DNA from: Billgrantia ethanolica
GTDB lineage: Bacteria; Pseudomonadota; Gammaproteobacteria; Pseudomonadales; Halomonadaceae
Reading direction: 5' to 3'
Assembly (NCBI RefSeq): GCF_021404305.1
Contig: NZ_JABFTX010000003.1
Location: 1 to 64,000 of the forward strand
DNA: 64,000 nucleotides
Positions 8,429 to 15,913 of this stretch are shown here, piece by piece. Each line of letters opens with the position of its first letter. Within the stretch, counting starts at the first letter, position 1. A program made the position numbers and the translations under genes. The notes under the pieces are model-generated. The model did no database searches. It was not told the origin of the DNA and saw only the letters and a program-made list of their open reading frames with translations.

Positions 8429-8838
8429 GCGTCGGTCGGCTCCTCGAGCGGCTGCAGATGGGCCTCGAGTGCCTGGCGCAGTTCGCCCTCGATGGGCACG
8501 GCGCGCTTGGTGTCATGGTCGAAGTGCACCATCACGGTGTGGCCCAGATTGGTCAGCTCGCCCTTCTGCCACGCCTCCTGGGTGACGGTGAAAGAGCTGT
8601 TGCCGAGGCGCGAGACGTAGGTGCGAATCTCGATCTCGTTGCCATAGTGCAGCTCGGCGCGATAGTCGACTTCCATGCGCGCCATGATCAGCTTCCACTT
8701 GCGCGGGTCCAGGTCCGGTGTGAACAGGCGAAACAGGTCGTTGCGTGCCAGCTCGAACCAGGCCGGCAGGCGGGTATTGTTGACGTGGCCGAGAGCATCG
8801 GTGTCGTAGAAGGCGGGTTCGACGGTACGCACGAACAT
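8425..8838 (-). CDS. 4HBT-superfamily (YbgC-like) acyl-CoA thioesterase
   Basis: A 137-residue hot-dog fold thioesterase. It has the catalytic segment FYDTDALGHVNNTRLPAWFE, where the Asp is in the general 4-hydroxybenzoyl-CoA thioesterase position, followed by ARMEVDYRAELHYGNEIEI. The family hydrolyses acyl-CoA thioesters; the chain length preference cannot be read. The start at MFVRTVEP (8838) has an AAGGGA ribosome site; the reading frame extends further upstream without evidence of coding. Overlaps ybaK by four bases (ATGA). Confidence 0.88.
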   Translation of the reverse strand: MFVRTVEPAFYDTDALGHVNNTRLPAWFELARNDLFRLFTPDLDPRKWKLIMARMEVDYRAELHYGNEIEIRTYVSRLGNSSFTVTQEAWQKGELTNLGHTVMVHFDHDTKRAVPIEGELRQALEAHLQPLEEPTDA

Positions 8839-8917
8839 GTGAGAGTCCCTTTGCTGTCTTGTGGTCTTGTAGCCTGCCGTTGGCAGGTGGACAGCATTGC
8901 CCCGAGCAAACGCTAGG

Positions 8918-9733
8918 TCAAGAGCCTGTCGCCCGTCTCGTGCCATACCAGGCCTGGAGTCGCATCCATCCGAGCAGCCACAGAGTTGCCACGGCGAAAC
9001 CGGCGAGAGTGCCCCACAGCAGACCCAGGGCGGCATAGGTGAGCGAGACGCACAGGGCATAGCAGAGCAGTGCGCCGAGCCCGGCCGGATAGTGCTTGAT
9101 CACCGTGGCGGCCGGCGCGGCGCCGTGGGTGAGGTGCAGGATCACCAGCAGGGGGTACATCGAGATTGGGAAGGCCGCCAGCATGCCGGCCCAGGACGTC
9201 GGCAGCACATGAGCCAGACCGGTGACCAGGAAGACGATGGCGGTGGCGAGGCCGGCGCGCAGCAGCAGCGGCCGCCAGCGCGAGCCGCCGGAGCGTGCCT
9301 TGGTACGGGCTTCCGGCACGTGGCGATAGAGCCAGGTAAAGACGAAGATGGCCGCCAGGGTCACCAGCGTGCCGCTCAAGCGATCGAGCTCGAAGCGCGT
9401 CAGCACGAGGCTCGTCAGCCACCAGGCAACGAGGCCGCCCGCCGTGCCGCTGAGCACTCCCTTCAGGCCGTCGTGCCTGCCGCATATGAGATAACCGCCG
9501 CCCAGCGCCATGGTGGCAGTGAAGCCCGCCAGGCTGTAGACGGCGCTCTCGGCGGCAAAGCCCGGCGAGATCTCCAGACCGATGAAGAACAGCGCGATCG
9601 CCGTGCCCAGGGGGTAGCCGGAGAGCAGGCCGGCCATGCGCGTGCTGACACGCTCGGCGACCAGCGAGAGCCCGAGCACGATGCCGATCGATACTGCGAG
9701 CTTGGCCAACTGCCAGCTCAAGGGAACGTCCAT
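8918..9733 (-). CDS. Multi-pass membrane protein with two GlpM-like halves
   Basis: A 271-residue, very hydrophobic protein with about eight predicted membrane segments. The two halves look alike. Half one has MAGLLSGYPLGTAIALFFIG and, after a helix, a Gly-rich segment; half two has WAGMLAAFPISMYPLLVILH in the matching place. The AG(L/M)L-x2-(Y/F)P pattern recalls the small membrane protein GlpM, which would be a single half. No transport motif is evident. The start MDVPLSWQ has AAGGAAG upstream. A 22-base tandem duplication lies just upstream. Function unknown; the internal repeat is seen by eye only. Confidence 0.75.
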   Translation of the reverse strand: MDVPLSWQLAKLAVSIGIVLGLSLVAERVSTRMAGLLSGYPLGTAIALFFIGLEISPGFAAESAVYSLAGFTATMALGGGYLICGRHDGLKGVLSGTAGGLVAWWLTSLVLTRFELDRLSGTLVTLAAIFVFTWLYRHVPEARTKARSGGSRWRPLLLRAGLATAIVFLVTGLAHVLPTSWAGMLAAFPISMYPLLVILHLTHGAAPAATVIKHYPAGLGALLCYALCVSLTYAALGLLWGTLAGFAVATLWLLGWMRLQAWYGTRRATGS

Positions 9734-9742
9734 GAGTCTTCC

Positions 9743-9786
9743 TTGTGGTGAGGCTATACCAGGCTTGTGATGAGGCTATACCAGGC
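9743..9786. repeat. Tandem 22-base duplication at a gene junction
   Basis: Two abutting 22-base units start TTGTGGTGAGG and TTGTGATGAGG, both continuing CTATACCAGGC; only one base differs. The distal copy contains the stop codon and last codons of the gene at 9776-10222. The proximal copy sits upstream of the ribosome site of the membrane-protein gene. It looks like a recent slippage duplication. Confidence 0.9.
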
Positions 9787-10222
9787 GCAGGCCCTGGCGA
9801 TCGGCCCAGGCGGCTCCCACCGCATGGGTCAGCTTCTCCTGCAGATGTTCCGGCAGGACGGCGCGCGCTTCGTCCACGCTGGCGAAATCGCGGTTGCGCA
9901 GCCAACAGTAGGCCCAGGCGCAGGCCTCGTCGTCGCTCTTCGGTACCGGATGCGCCGGCATCTGTATCAGCAGGAAGGTGGCGGTACGGGCTGCCCACAG
10001 GGGGATGTCGTCGCCCGCTTCGGATTGGCTCCATGCCTCCAGGGCCTTGCCGTCGGGAGTGGCTTCCGGTTCGCCCAGGCGAGCGACACGCGCGGTCTCG
10101 GCCAGGATCAGCGCGAGGCGGTCCGGGTCGCCCTGCCCCAGTTGCCGCCACTGCGCGATCGTTGCCGACATACCGCGGCGTGCCTTGGCATAGAAGCCGC
10201 TTTGCGGCATGGTTTCGCTCAT
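9776..10222 (-). CDS. Uncharacterised 148-residue cytosolic protein
   Basis: A 148-residue, mostly helical, acidic protein with no recognised motif; it has a Trp/Cys-containing segment ACAWAYCWLRNRDFASVDEA. The start MSETMPQSG has GGAAG five bases upstream; a longer reading into the patB gene is unlikely. Its start codon is only 21 bases from the divergent patB start, so their promoters must lie inside each other's coding regions. Probably transcribed with the membrane-protein gene downstream. No function assigned. Confidence 0.65.
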   Translation of the reverse strand: MSETMPQSGFYAKARRGMSATIAQWRQLGQGDPDRLALILAETARVARLGEPEATPDGKALEAWSQSEAGDDIPLWAARTATFLLIQMPAHPVPKSDDEACAWAYCWLRNRDFASVDEARAVLPEHLQEKLTHAVGAAWADRQGLRLV

Positions 10223-10243
10223 ATCTGCTTCCGAGGAAAGAAC

Positions 10244-11422
10244 ATGGAGTTCGATTTTGCCACGCCCATCGAGCGACGCCACCCCGAGGGGGGCGATTGG
10301 CCGTCGCAGAAATGGCATCGTTATGATGCCAGCATACTGCCGCTGTGGGTGGCCGACATGGATTTTCCCTCGCCACCTCAGGTGATCGAAGCGCTAAGGG
10401 CGAGGGTCGACCACGGCGTGTTCGGTTACGGGACGGTACCCGACAGTCTCGAACAGACGCTCTGCGAATGGAGTGCACGGGAGTACGGCTGGGCCATCAA
10501 GCCGGAGTGGCAGCTGTGGCTTCCCGGCGTGGTGCCGGCGCTGCATCTGGCCAGCCTGGCGCTGACTGAGCCGGGTGAGGGCGTGCTGACGGTCACGCCC
10601 ATCTACCCGCCGTTTCTCAAGGTGGCGGAGCGCACCGGGCGCGTGTCTCAGCAAGTGGCCCTGGCCGAGCCGGCCGGCCCCGGTGAGCCATGGCGGCTCG
10701 ACCTGGCGGCGCTCGAGGCAGCCATTACGCCCGAGACCCGGCTGCTGCTGTGGTGCCAGCCGCACAATCCCACCGGGCGGGTCTGGCGACACGAGGAGCT
10801 GGCCGGCCTGGCGGCGCTGGTCGAGCGGCACGACCTGCTGGTGGTCTCCGACGAGCTGCACTGCGATCTGCTGCTGGATGAAGATGCCAAGCACCGGCCG
10901 TTGGCAGCGGCTTTCCCCGAGCTTGCGGCACGCATCATCACGCTGTGGGCGCCCTCCAAGACCTTCAACCTCGCTGGCCTCACCGCCGCCTGCGCGGTGA
11001 TTTCCGATGCCTCGCTGCGCCAGCGCTTCGCGGCGGCGGCGCGTGGCCTGCTACCGGACGTCAACGTGCTCGGGCTGGTGGCCGCCGAGGTGGCCTACGG
11101 GCAGTGCAACGCCTGGCGGCAGGCGCTGTTGGAGACGCTGCGTGGCCATCGCCAGACACTGATCGAGCGGGTCGCTCAGTGGCCTGGCGTTGACATGAGC
11201 GTGCCGGAGGCGACCTATCTGGCCTGGCTCGACCTGCGCCGTGCCGATGGGCTCGCCGGTCGCCAGGGCTCGCCGCAGCAGGTATTGCTGCAAGAGGCGA
11301 AGGTGGCGCTTTCGGATGGAGCCGACTTCGGCTGGCCGGGGTTCGTACGGCTCAACTTCGGCACCACTGCGTCTCAGCTCGAGGCGGCGCTGACCCGCCT
11401 CGACGGCGTGCTGAAGAGGTGA
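10244..11422 (+). CDS. patB: PatB/MalY-family cystathionine beta-lyase (C-S lyase)
   Basis: A 392-residue PLP enzyme of fold type I. It starts MEFDFATPIERRHPEGGDWP and has the family hallmarks LPLWVADMDFPSPP, HNPTGRVW, VVSDELHCDL, and APSKTFNLAGL with the PLP Lys at residue 239. PatB/MalY enzymes cleave C-S bonds of cystathionine or cysteine conjugates to pyruvate, ammonia and a thiol. Whether its role is methionine synthesis or sulfur salvage cannot be told. ATG 10244 follows GAGGAAAG; the longer frame from 9767 would overlap the divergent gene entirely. A 13-base-pair hairpin follows the stop. Confidence 0.93.
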   Translation: MEFDFATPIERRHPEGGDWPSQKWHRYDASILPLWVADMDFPSPPQVIEALRARVDHGVFGYGTVPDSLEQTLCEWSAREYGWAIKPEWQLWLPGVVPALHLASLALTEPGEGVLTVTPIYPPFLKVAERTGRVSQQVALAEPAGPGEPWRLDLAALEAAITPETRLLLWCQPHNPTGRVWRHEELAGLAALVERHDLLVVSDELHCDLLLDEDAKHRPLAAAFPELAARIITLWAPSKTFNLAGLTAACAVISDASLRQRFAAAARGLLPDVNVLGLVAAEVAYGQCNAWRQALLETLRGHRQTLIERVAQWPGVDMSVPEATYLAWLDLRRADGLAGRQGSPQQVLLQEAKVALSDGADFGWPGFVRLNFGTTASQLEAALTRLDGVLKR

Positions 11423-11424
11423 GC

Positions 11425-11455
11425 GGCAGCGCCAGGGGAGGTCCCTGGCGCTGCC
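11425..11455. terminator. Strong hairpin between convergent patB and cnoX
   Basis: GGCAGCGCCAGGG and CCCTGGCGCTGCC form a perfect 13-pair stem with a five-base loop, directly after the patB stop. There is no T run, so whether it terminates by itself is unproven. The place between convergent genes fits a terminator. Confidence 0.65.
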
Positions 11456-11474
11456 CGTGCAGGAAGGTGCGGTA

Positions 11475-12407
11475 TCAGTAGAGCAGGGTGAACAGCTTGC
11501 GCCGGTAGGTGACGGTCAGCGGATGCTCGGCACCAAGGGCGTCGAACACTCTCAGCAGGGTCTTGCGTGCCGCGTCGTCGTCATAGGCGCGGTCCTTGCG
11601 CATCACCTCGAGCAGCCCCTCGAGGCCGCTTTCGTAATCGCCATCGGCAATCTGGCGCATGGCGCGCTTGAAGCGAGCCTCGCTGTCGTCGCGTCCGGCC
11701 AGAGCGGCCAGCTCCGCGTCGCTCGGCGCCTCCTCGCGGAACTCGATGCTGGCGCGCACGCCACGAGCCGGGGCGGCGTCCCGCTCCTCGGGGGGGAGGT
11801 TGTCGAGCAGGGCGAGGGCCTCTTCGCTGCGGCCTTCCACCACCAGCGCCCGGGCCAGCTCTACCTGATAGGGGTAGTGCTCGGGGTTCTGCTGCATCAG
11901 CTGTTCATAGATGTCACGGGCTGTGGCAGCATCGCCCTGGGCCAGGGCCTCGGCGGCCTGCTCCTCGGGGCTGGCCGGTGCATCTTCCGGTGCCGGGAAG
12001 TAGCGCGCCAACCATTCGCGGATCTCCTTCTCGGGCAGCGCGCCCTGGAAGTGATCCACCAGCCCGCCCTGGCTGATCAGCTTGACGTCCGGCACTGAGC
12101 GCACGCCGAGCTGGGCGGCGATTTCCTGATTCTCCTCGATATTGAGCTTGGCCAGGATGAAGGTGCCGCGATATTCGCGCGTCAGCTTCTCCAGTATCGG
12201 CATCAGCGCTTTGCACGGCTGGCACCACGGTGCCCAGCAGTCGAGCAGCACCGGCACCTGCATGGAGAACTCCAGCAGCTGCTGGATGTTGTTGCGATCG
12301 ACGTCGATGATCAACTGCTCATCGCTGGGCGCCGCCTGGGGCGAAGGTGCTGAGGTGTCTTGGGGCGCCGTCAGGGGGGCGCCGCTGCGAGGGTCGACGA
12401 TGGACAT
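11475..12407 (-). CDS. cnoX: Thioredoxin-TPR co-chaperone CnoX (YbbN)
   Basis: A 310-residue protein. The N-terminal thioredoxin domain (about 35-140) has LLDCWAPWCQPCKALMPIL. Unlike E. coli YbbN (SQHC), both Cys of the motif are kept as WCQPC. The C-terminal part (about 150-310) has TPR-like helices (ALAQGDAATARDIYEQLM, YPYQVELARALVVEGRSEEALALL). CnoX is a holdase that protects proteins from chlorine or heat damage and hands them to chaperones. ATG 12407 has AAGG eight bases upstream; an in-frame TTG lies six codons earlier. Divergent from the vWA-kinase-phosphatase cassette. Confidence 0.9.
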   Translation of the reverse strand: MSIVDPRSGAPLTAPQDTSAPSPQAAPSDEQLIIDVDRNNIQQLLEFSMQVPVLLDCWAPWCQPCKALMPILEKLTREYRGTFILAKLNIEENQEIAAQLGVRSVPDVKLISQGGLVDHFQGALPEKEIREWLARYFPAPEDAPASPEEQAAEALAQGDAATARDIYEQLMQQNPEHYPYQVELARALVVEGRSEEALALLDNLPPEERDAAPARGVRASIEFREEAPSDAELAALAGRDDSEARFKRAMRQIADGDYESGLEGLLEVMRKDRAYDDDAARKTLLRVFDALGAEHPLTVTYRRKLFTLLY

Positions 12408-12605
12408 GGCGTTGGCCTTGCGCAAAGAGGTGAGTTCGTTCGAAAGATGCGGGTAAAGGCGCCGGGATTCAAGGGGCTGAGATCTACGCTGGCTGCGCGT
12501 TGGTCAGTCTTCTTCGGTGGGCGCGGCATCCCTGACGGGGCTGTGATAGTCTCGTGTTCGTCCGGTCGAATCGGGGCCGGGCACCCAGACATGAGGATCC
12601 ATGGG

Positions 12606-13274
12606 ATGGCAACGTACCGACTGAACGGCGACAGCGACCTGATCGACAACCCATCACCTCGCTGTGCATGCATGCTGGTGCTGGATACCTCCGCGTCGAT
12701 GTTCGGCCCGCCGATCCGTGAGCTGAACGCCGGTGTTCAGGCCTTCATCTCGGCCATTCAGGAGGATGACATGGCGGCCTGCTCCGTCGAGCTCGGCGTC
12801 ATCACCGCCGGCGGCAAGGTCACCGAACAGTTGCCTTTCACCACGGCCATGAACATTTCCCAGTGTCGGCAGTTCACCGCCTCCGGCCTGACGCCGCTGG
12901 GCGGTGCCATGGAGCTGGCGCTCGATCGCCTCGAAGAGCGCACCGCGGCCTACCGCAAGGCCGGTGTCGCCTACTACCAGCCCTGGCTCGTGGTGATCAG
13001 CGACGGCGTGCCCACCGACCAGTGGCAGGCCGTTTCGGCCCGGGCGCGGGCCTTGGCCCAGCAGCGCAAGCTGGTGGTAATGCCGGTGGGCGTCGAGGAG
13101 GCGGACCTTGAGGCGCTCAGCGCCTTTTCCACGCGGCCGGCCAAGCGCCTGGATGGCCTGAAGTTTCGTGAGTTCTTCCTATGGCTGTCGGCCAGCATGA
13201 GCCGTGTCTCGGCCTCCTCCTCCACGACCGAGCAGGTCAAGCTGCCGCCCACCGACAGCTGGGACAGCATCTGA
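12606..13274 (+). CDS. terY: TerY-like von Willebrand factor A protein
   Basis: A 222-residue cytosolic vWA domain protein with a complete MIDAS: DTSAS at residues 27-31, the Thr in ASGLTPLGG, and the Asp in VVISDGVPTD. The chain MFGPPIRELNAGVQAFISAI matches TerY-type proteins of tellurite-resistance and stress systems. It is followed by a kinase and a PP2C phosphatase, the TerY-P triad. The MIDAS presumably binds a metal-dependent partner. ATG 12606 has TGAGG nine bases upstream; ATG 12591 would add five residues. The long upstream frame would run into cnoX and is rejected. Confidence 0.88.
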   Translation: MATYRLNGDSDLIDNPSPRCACMLVLDTSASMFGPPIRELNAGVQAFISAIQEDDMAACSVELGVITAGGKVTEQLPFTTAMNISQCRQFTASGLTPLGGAMELALDRLEERTAAYRKAGVAYYQPWLVVISDGVPTDQWQAVSARARALAQQRKLVVMPVGVEEADLEALSAFSTRPAKRLDGLKFREFFLWLSASMSRVSASSSTTEQVKLPPTDSWDSI

Positions 13275-13390
13275 ACGGATAGCGAGGCGTATGCGAGATG
13301 AGACGACGGCACCAGCCACTGACATGACTACCGCCCGCCCGACCAAGGGTCGATACTGATGACAGGCATGGTGGCGAAGGAGGTCGAGTG

Positions 13391-14371
13391 GTGACGCCCG
13401 CTTTGGTGGTGAGAGATTCGCAGGGCAAGGAGCGCCGCCTCGGCAAGCGCCTGGAGCGCGGTGGCGAGGGCGAGATCTTCGCCCTGCGCGAGCGTCCCGA
13501 CGTGATCGTCAAATGGTACTACCCCGAGGTGCTCGACCGGCGCGGCGAGGAGCTGCACCGCAAGGTCGAGGCCATGCGCATCCTGCGCGATGCCCACATG
13601 ACCCGCGACGTCTGCTGGCCGTTGATCCGGGTCTTCGACGAGCACCATCGCTGGATCGGTTTCGCCATGTATCGGGCTCGCGGCGTGAAGATGAGCTTCC
13701 TCGCCCACGCGTTGCTCTATCAGCGCTATTTTCCCGGTCTCGACCGGCGCCGTATCGTCGGTTATCTGATCCGCTTCGTCGAAATCGTGCAGCAGCTGCA
13801 CGAGGCCGGGGTGTGCATCGGCGACTACAACCTCAACAACGTGTTCTGTGTGCCTTCCTCCGACCAGGTCACGCTAATCGACTGTGACAGCTACCAGCTG
13901 CGCCTCGACGGCACCTTCTATCCCTGTCCCGTCGGCAGCCCCGACATGACGCCCAAGGAGCATCAGGGCGTCTCCTTTCGCCATACCATCCGCACGCCGC
14001 GCAGCGAGGCCTTCTCGCTGGCCATCGTGCTGTTCAAGTGCTTGATGCTGGGGCGTCACCCCTATGACATCGTTGGCGGCGACGATCCGGTGCGTAATCT
14101 GAGGCGTGGCAACTTCGCCTACGGTCGCGGACAGCGCGATGTGCCTCAAGGGGTCTGGTACGAGCTCTGGCAGGCGCTGCCCGACACGCTCCGCGACATG
14201 TTCGTGACCACCTTCACGGTGGGCGCCGACGCCCCCATTCAGCGCTCGACGCTGCCACAGTGGCACGCGGCGCTGAGCGACTATCGCGAGGCGTTGGCGG
14301 CCGGCAAGCAGGTCACGTACCTGGCAACGCCCGGCCGGCCCCAACGTTCGAAGGTACTGCATGCCCGCTGA
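13391..14371 (+). CDS. Ser/Thr protein kinase of the TerY-P triad
   Basis: A 326-residue kinase-fold protein. A Gly-rich loop (GKRLERGGEGEIFAL) is followed by Lys41 in VIVKWYY. The catalytic loop reads CIGDYNLNN, with Asp145 and Asn in place and HRD changed to IGD. The metal-binding DFG is DCD (164-166), then an APE-like MTPKEHQG. All catalytic residues remain, so it should be active. No membrane or sensor domain is seen. Two adjacent GTGs are possible starts; AAGGAGG at 13377-13383 is seven bases from 13391, so that one is preferred. The phosphatase gene overlaps its end by 11 bases. Confidence 0.88.
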   Translation: MTPALVVRDSQGKERRLGKRLERGGEGEIFALRERPDVIVKWYYPEVLDRRGEELHRKVEAMRILRDAHMTRDVCWPLIRVFDEHHRWIGFAMYRARGVKMSFLAHALLYQRYFPGLDRRRIVGYLIRFVEIVQQLHEAGVCIGDYNLNNVFCVPSSDQVTLIDCDSYQLRLDGTFYPCPVGSPDMTPKEHQGVSFRHTIRTPRSEAFSLAIVLFKCLMLGRHPYDIVGGDDPVRNLRRGNFAYGRGQRDVPQGVWYELWQALPDTLRDMFVTTFTVGADAPIQRSTLPQWHAALSDYREALAAGKQVTYLATPGRPQRSKVLHAR

Positions 14372-15242
14372 GTTACCCGCCTTCCCGAGTGAGAGCACAT
14401 CGTGCTGGTCGACTCTGGCCGTGGCCACGGCCGGCCTGAGCCATGTGGAGAAAACGCCACCCATGCCCTGCCAGGACGCAGCGGGCGGCGTTACGACGCC
14501 GCGCCCGGCGCTGGTTCTTACCGATGGTGCCGGCAGCTCGCCGGCCTCGGATCTCGGTGCGCGCACCCTGGTCAGTGGCATGTTGCGGCTGGCCGACACC
14601 CTGGAGACCCAACTGGCCTGGCTGCTCGATGGCCGCGAAGCGCCCACAACCGATGCCGTGGCGCAGCTGGCCGGGCTATTGGTGCGCCATGCCAAGGGCT
14701 CACTGCACGACCGGGCGGCCGAGCAGTGCCGGCCGGTGCGCGACCTGCGCTGCACGCTGCTGCTGGCGCTGGTAGGCCGCGAGAGAGTGCTGTGGCTCAA
14801 GGTGGGCGATGGCGAGCTGGTGCTGGAGCGCGCGGTGCCGGTGAACGCGGCGCAGGAGACGCAAGAGGTGTCGGAAGCTCAGGATGAGGAGGTGCCCGAG
14901 CTGATGCCGAGCCTCTGCACGCTGGGCGAGCGCGGCAAGGGGGAGTTTGCCAACCAGACGCTGTTCGTCGATGAACGCCTGGCCTTCGAGCAGGTACAGT
15001 ACGGTATCGAGACGACGACGGCACTGACCGGCATCGCCCTGATGAGTGACGGCGCCGCCGAGAAGCTGGTCGCCTTCGACGGCGGACAGGTCTCGGGGCA
15101 GCTCAGCCACTGGTTCGACGATCTGCGCCGGGGCAAGCTGCGCCAGCGCGACTTGATTCGTCGCTTCTACAGCGAGAGCTTCTGCCGCGGCACCAGCGGC
15201 GACGACCGCAGCGTAGCGTTGGCAGCGCGTGATCTGCCCTGA
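14361..15242 (+). CDS. PP2C-family protein phosphatase of the TerY-P triad
   Basis: A 293-residue PP2C-like phosphatase. Early SHVEKTPPMPCQDAAG and ALVLTDGAGS give the first metal-binding Asp and Gly. VGDGELVLER, IALMSDGAAEKL and a final SGDDRSVALA give the later metal-binding Asp residues. It presumably reverses phosphorylation by the kinase encoded just upstream, whose gene it overlaps by 11 bases. The target may be the vWA protein or its partners, which is inference. No signal peptide. The cassette ends here: terminator-like repeats and a tRNA gene on the other strand follow. Confidence 0.87.
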   Translation: MPAELPAFPSESTSCWSTLAVATAGLSHVEKTPPMPCQDAAGGVTTPRPALVLTDGAGSSPASDLGARTLVSGMLRLADTLETQLAWLLDGREAPTTDAVAQLAGLLVRHAKGSLHDRAAEQCRPVRDLRCTLLLALVGRERVLWLKVGDGELVLERAVPVNAAQETQEVSEAQDEEVPELMPSLCTLGERGKGEFANQTLFVDERLAFEQVQYGIETTTALTGIALMSDGAAEKLVAFDGGQVSGQLSHWFDDLRRGKLRQRDLIRRFYSESFCRGTSGDDRSVALAARDLP

Positions 15243-15284
15243 AGCTCCGTACCGTATGAGGTTTGATAGCGAGCAATAAAAAAA

Positions 15285-15307
15285 CCGAGGCTTGTGGCCT
15301 CGGTTTT
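15285..15307 (+). terminator. First hairpin of the array, terminator for the PP2C gene
   Basis: CCGAGGC-TTGTG-GCCTCGG followed by TTTT, 42 bases after the phosphatase stop. A long A run on its left makes it active for minus-strand transcripts as well. Confidence 0.85.
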
Positions 15308-15596
15308 CGCATTGGGTAGCGGGGGCCGCTGCCCTTGAATGGAGAGCGAACCGACGGTCGTCGGGTCAGTGCCCGTGGGGGCAATAAAAAACCGAGGCTT
15401 GTGGCCTCGGCTTTCGTATTGGGTAGCGGGGGCCGCTGACCTTGAATGGAGAGCGAACCGACGACCGTCGGGTCAAAGCTTGGCGGCAACAAAAAACCGA
15501 GGCTTATGGCCTCGGTTTTCGTTTTGGGTAGCGGGGGGCCGCTGACCTTGAATGGAGAGCGAACCGACGGTCGTCGGGTCAGTGCCCGTGGGGGCA

Positions 15597-15624
15597 ATAA
15601 AAAAACCGAGGCTTGTGGCCTCGG
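15597..15624 (-). terminator. Terminator of tRNA-fMet (minus strand)
   Basis: Read on the minus strand, the tRNA end is followed by CCGAGGC-CACAA-GCCTCGG and a run of T. This is the intact first terminator for the tRNA transcript; three further copies lie beyond it in the array. Confidence 0.9.
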
Positions 15625-15636
15625 CTTTTTCGAACT

Positions 15637-15713
<77 letters not shown>

Positions 15714-15727
15714 TCAACTTGAGGCGT

Positions 15728-15755
15728 ATTCTACGCTTTTTCTGCGCTGTGTCAA
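15728..15755 (-). promoter_or_regulatory. Sigma-70 promoter of tRNA-fMet
   Basis: On the minus strand TTGACA and TAGAAT stand 16 bases apart; the -35 is perfect and the -10 has one change. The tRNA begins 15 bases after the -10 hexamer. A GC-rich discriminator (ACGCCTC) lies between, as expected for stringently controlled stable RNA genes. Confidence 0.9.
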
Positions 15756-15913
15756 GGTGGGGGACGTTGTTAGTGCAAGCGCAGCGCATGTGTCCATAAT
15801 CACTAAGGGGACAGCTTGAAGGCAATGCCTTCTGCCAGCATCCTGTTGTGGCTGGCCTGCTGCATCAGGCCAAGCACTGCGATTACAAGCGTCATGAATC
15901 AGGGAGGTGGAAT

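Larger units (their letters stand above)
15277..15636. repeat. Tandem array: decayed tRNA-fMet 3' halves plus terminators, period about 107
   Basis: Four hairpins CCGAGGC/GCCTCGG start at 15285, 15392, 15497 and 15606. Between them are three units, each reading TGGGTAGCGGGGGCCG, a short insert, GAATGGAGAGC, GAACCGACG, then (G/A)(T/C)CGTCGGGTCA. This copies, with decay, the minus-strand 3' half of the intact tRNA-fMet beside it (AGCGGGGGCCG, GAACCGACG, CGGGTTATGAGCCC). No intact tRNA can form from these units. It fits tandem duplication of the tRNA tail and terminator, or remnants of repeated integration at the tRNA end. The stretch carries no gene. Confidence 0.85.

Noticed and set aside
8838..9060. 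N-terminal extension of the thioesterase
   Set aside because: It overlaps the end of the membrane-protein gene, has no ribosome site, and family proteins start at MFVRT-like sequences.
12360..12605. N-terminal extension of the vWA protein
   Set aside because: The extra 82 residues overlap cnoX and look random; the ribosome site and domain start support 12606.
15277..15636. CRISPR-like array
   Set aside because: Units are about 107 bases and consist of tRNA remnants and terminators; no short repeats with unique spacers and no cas genes.
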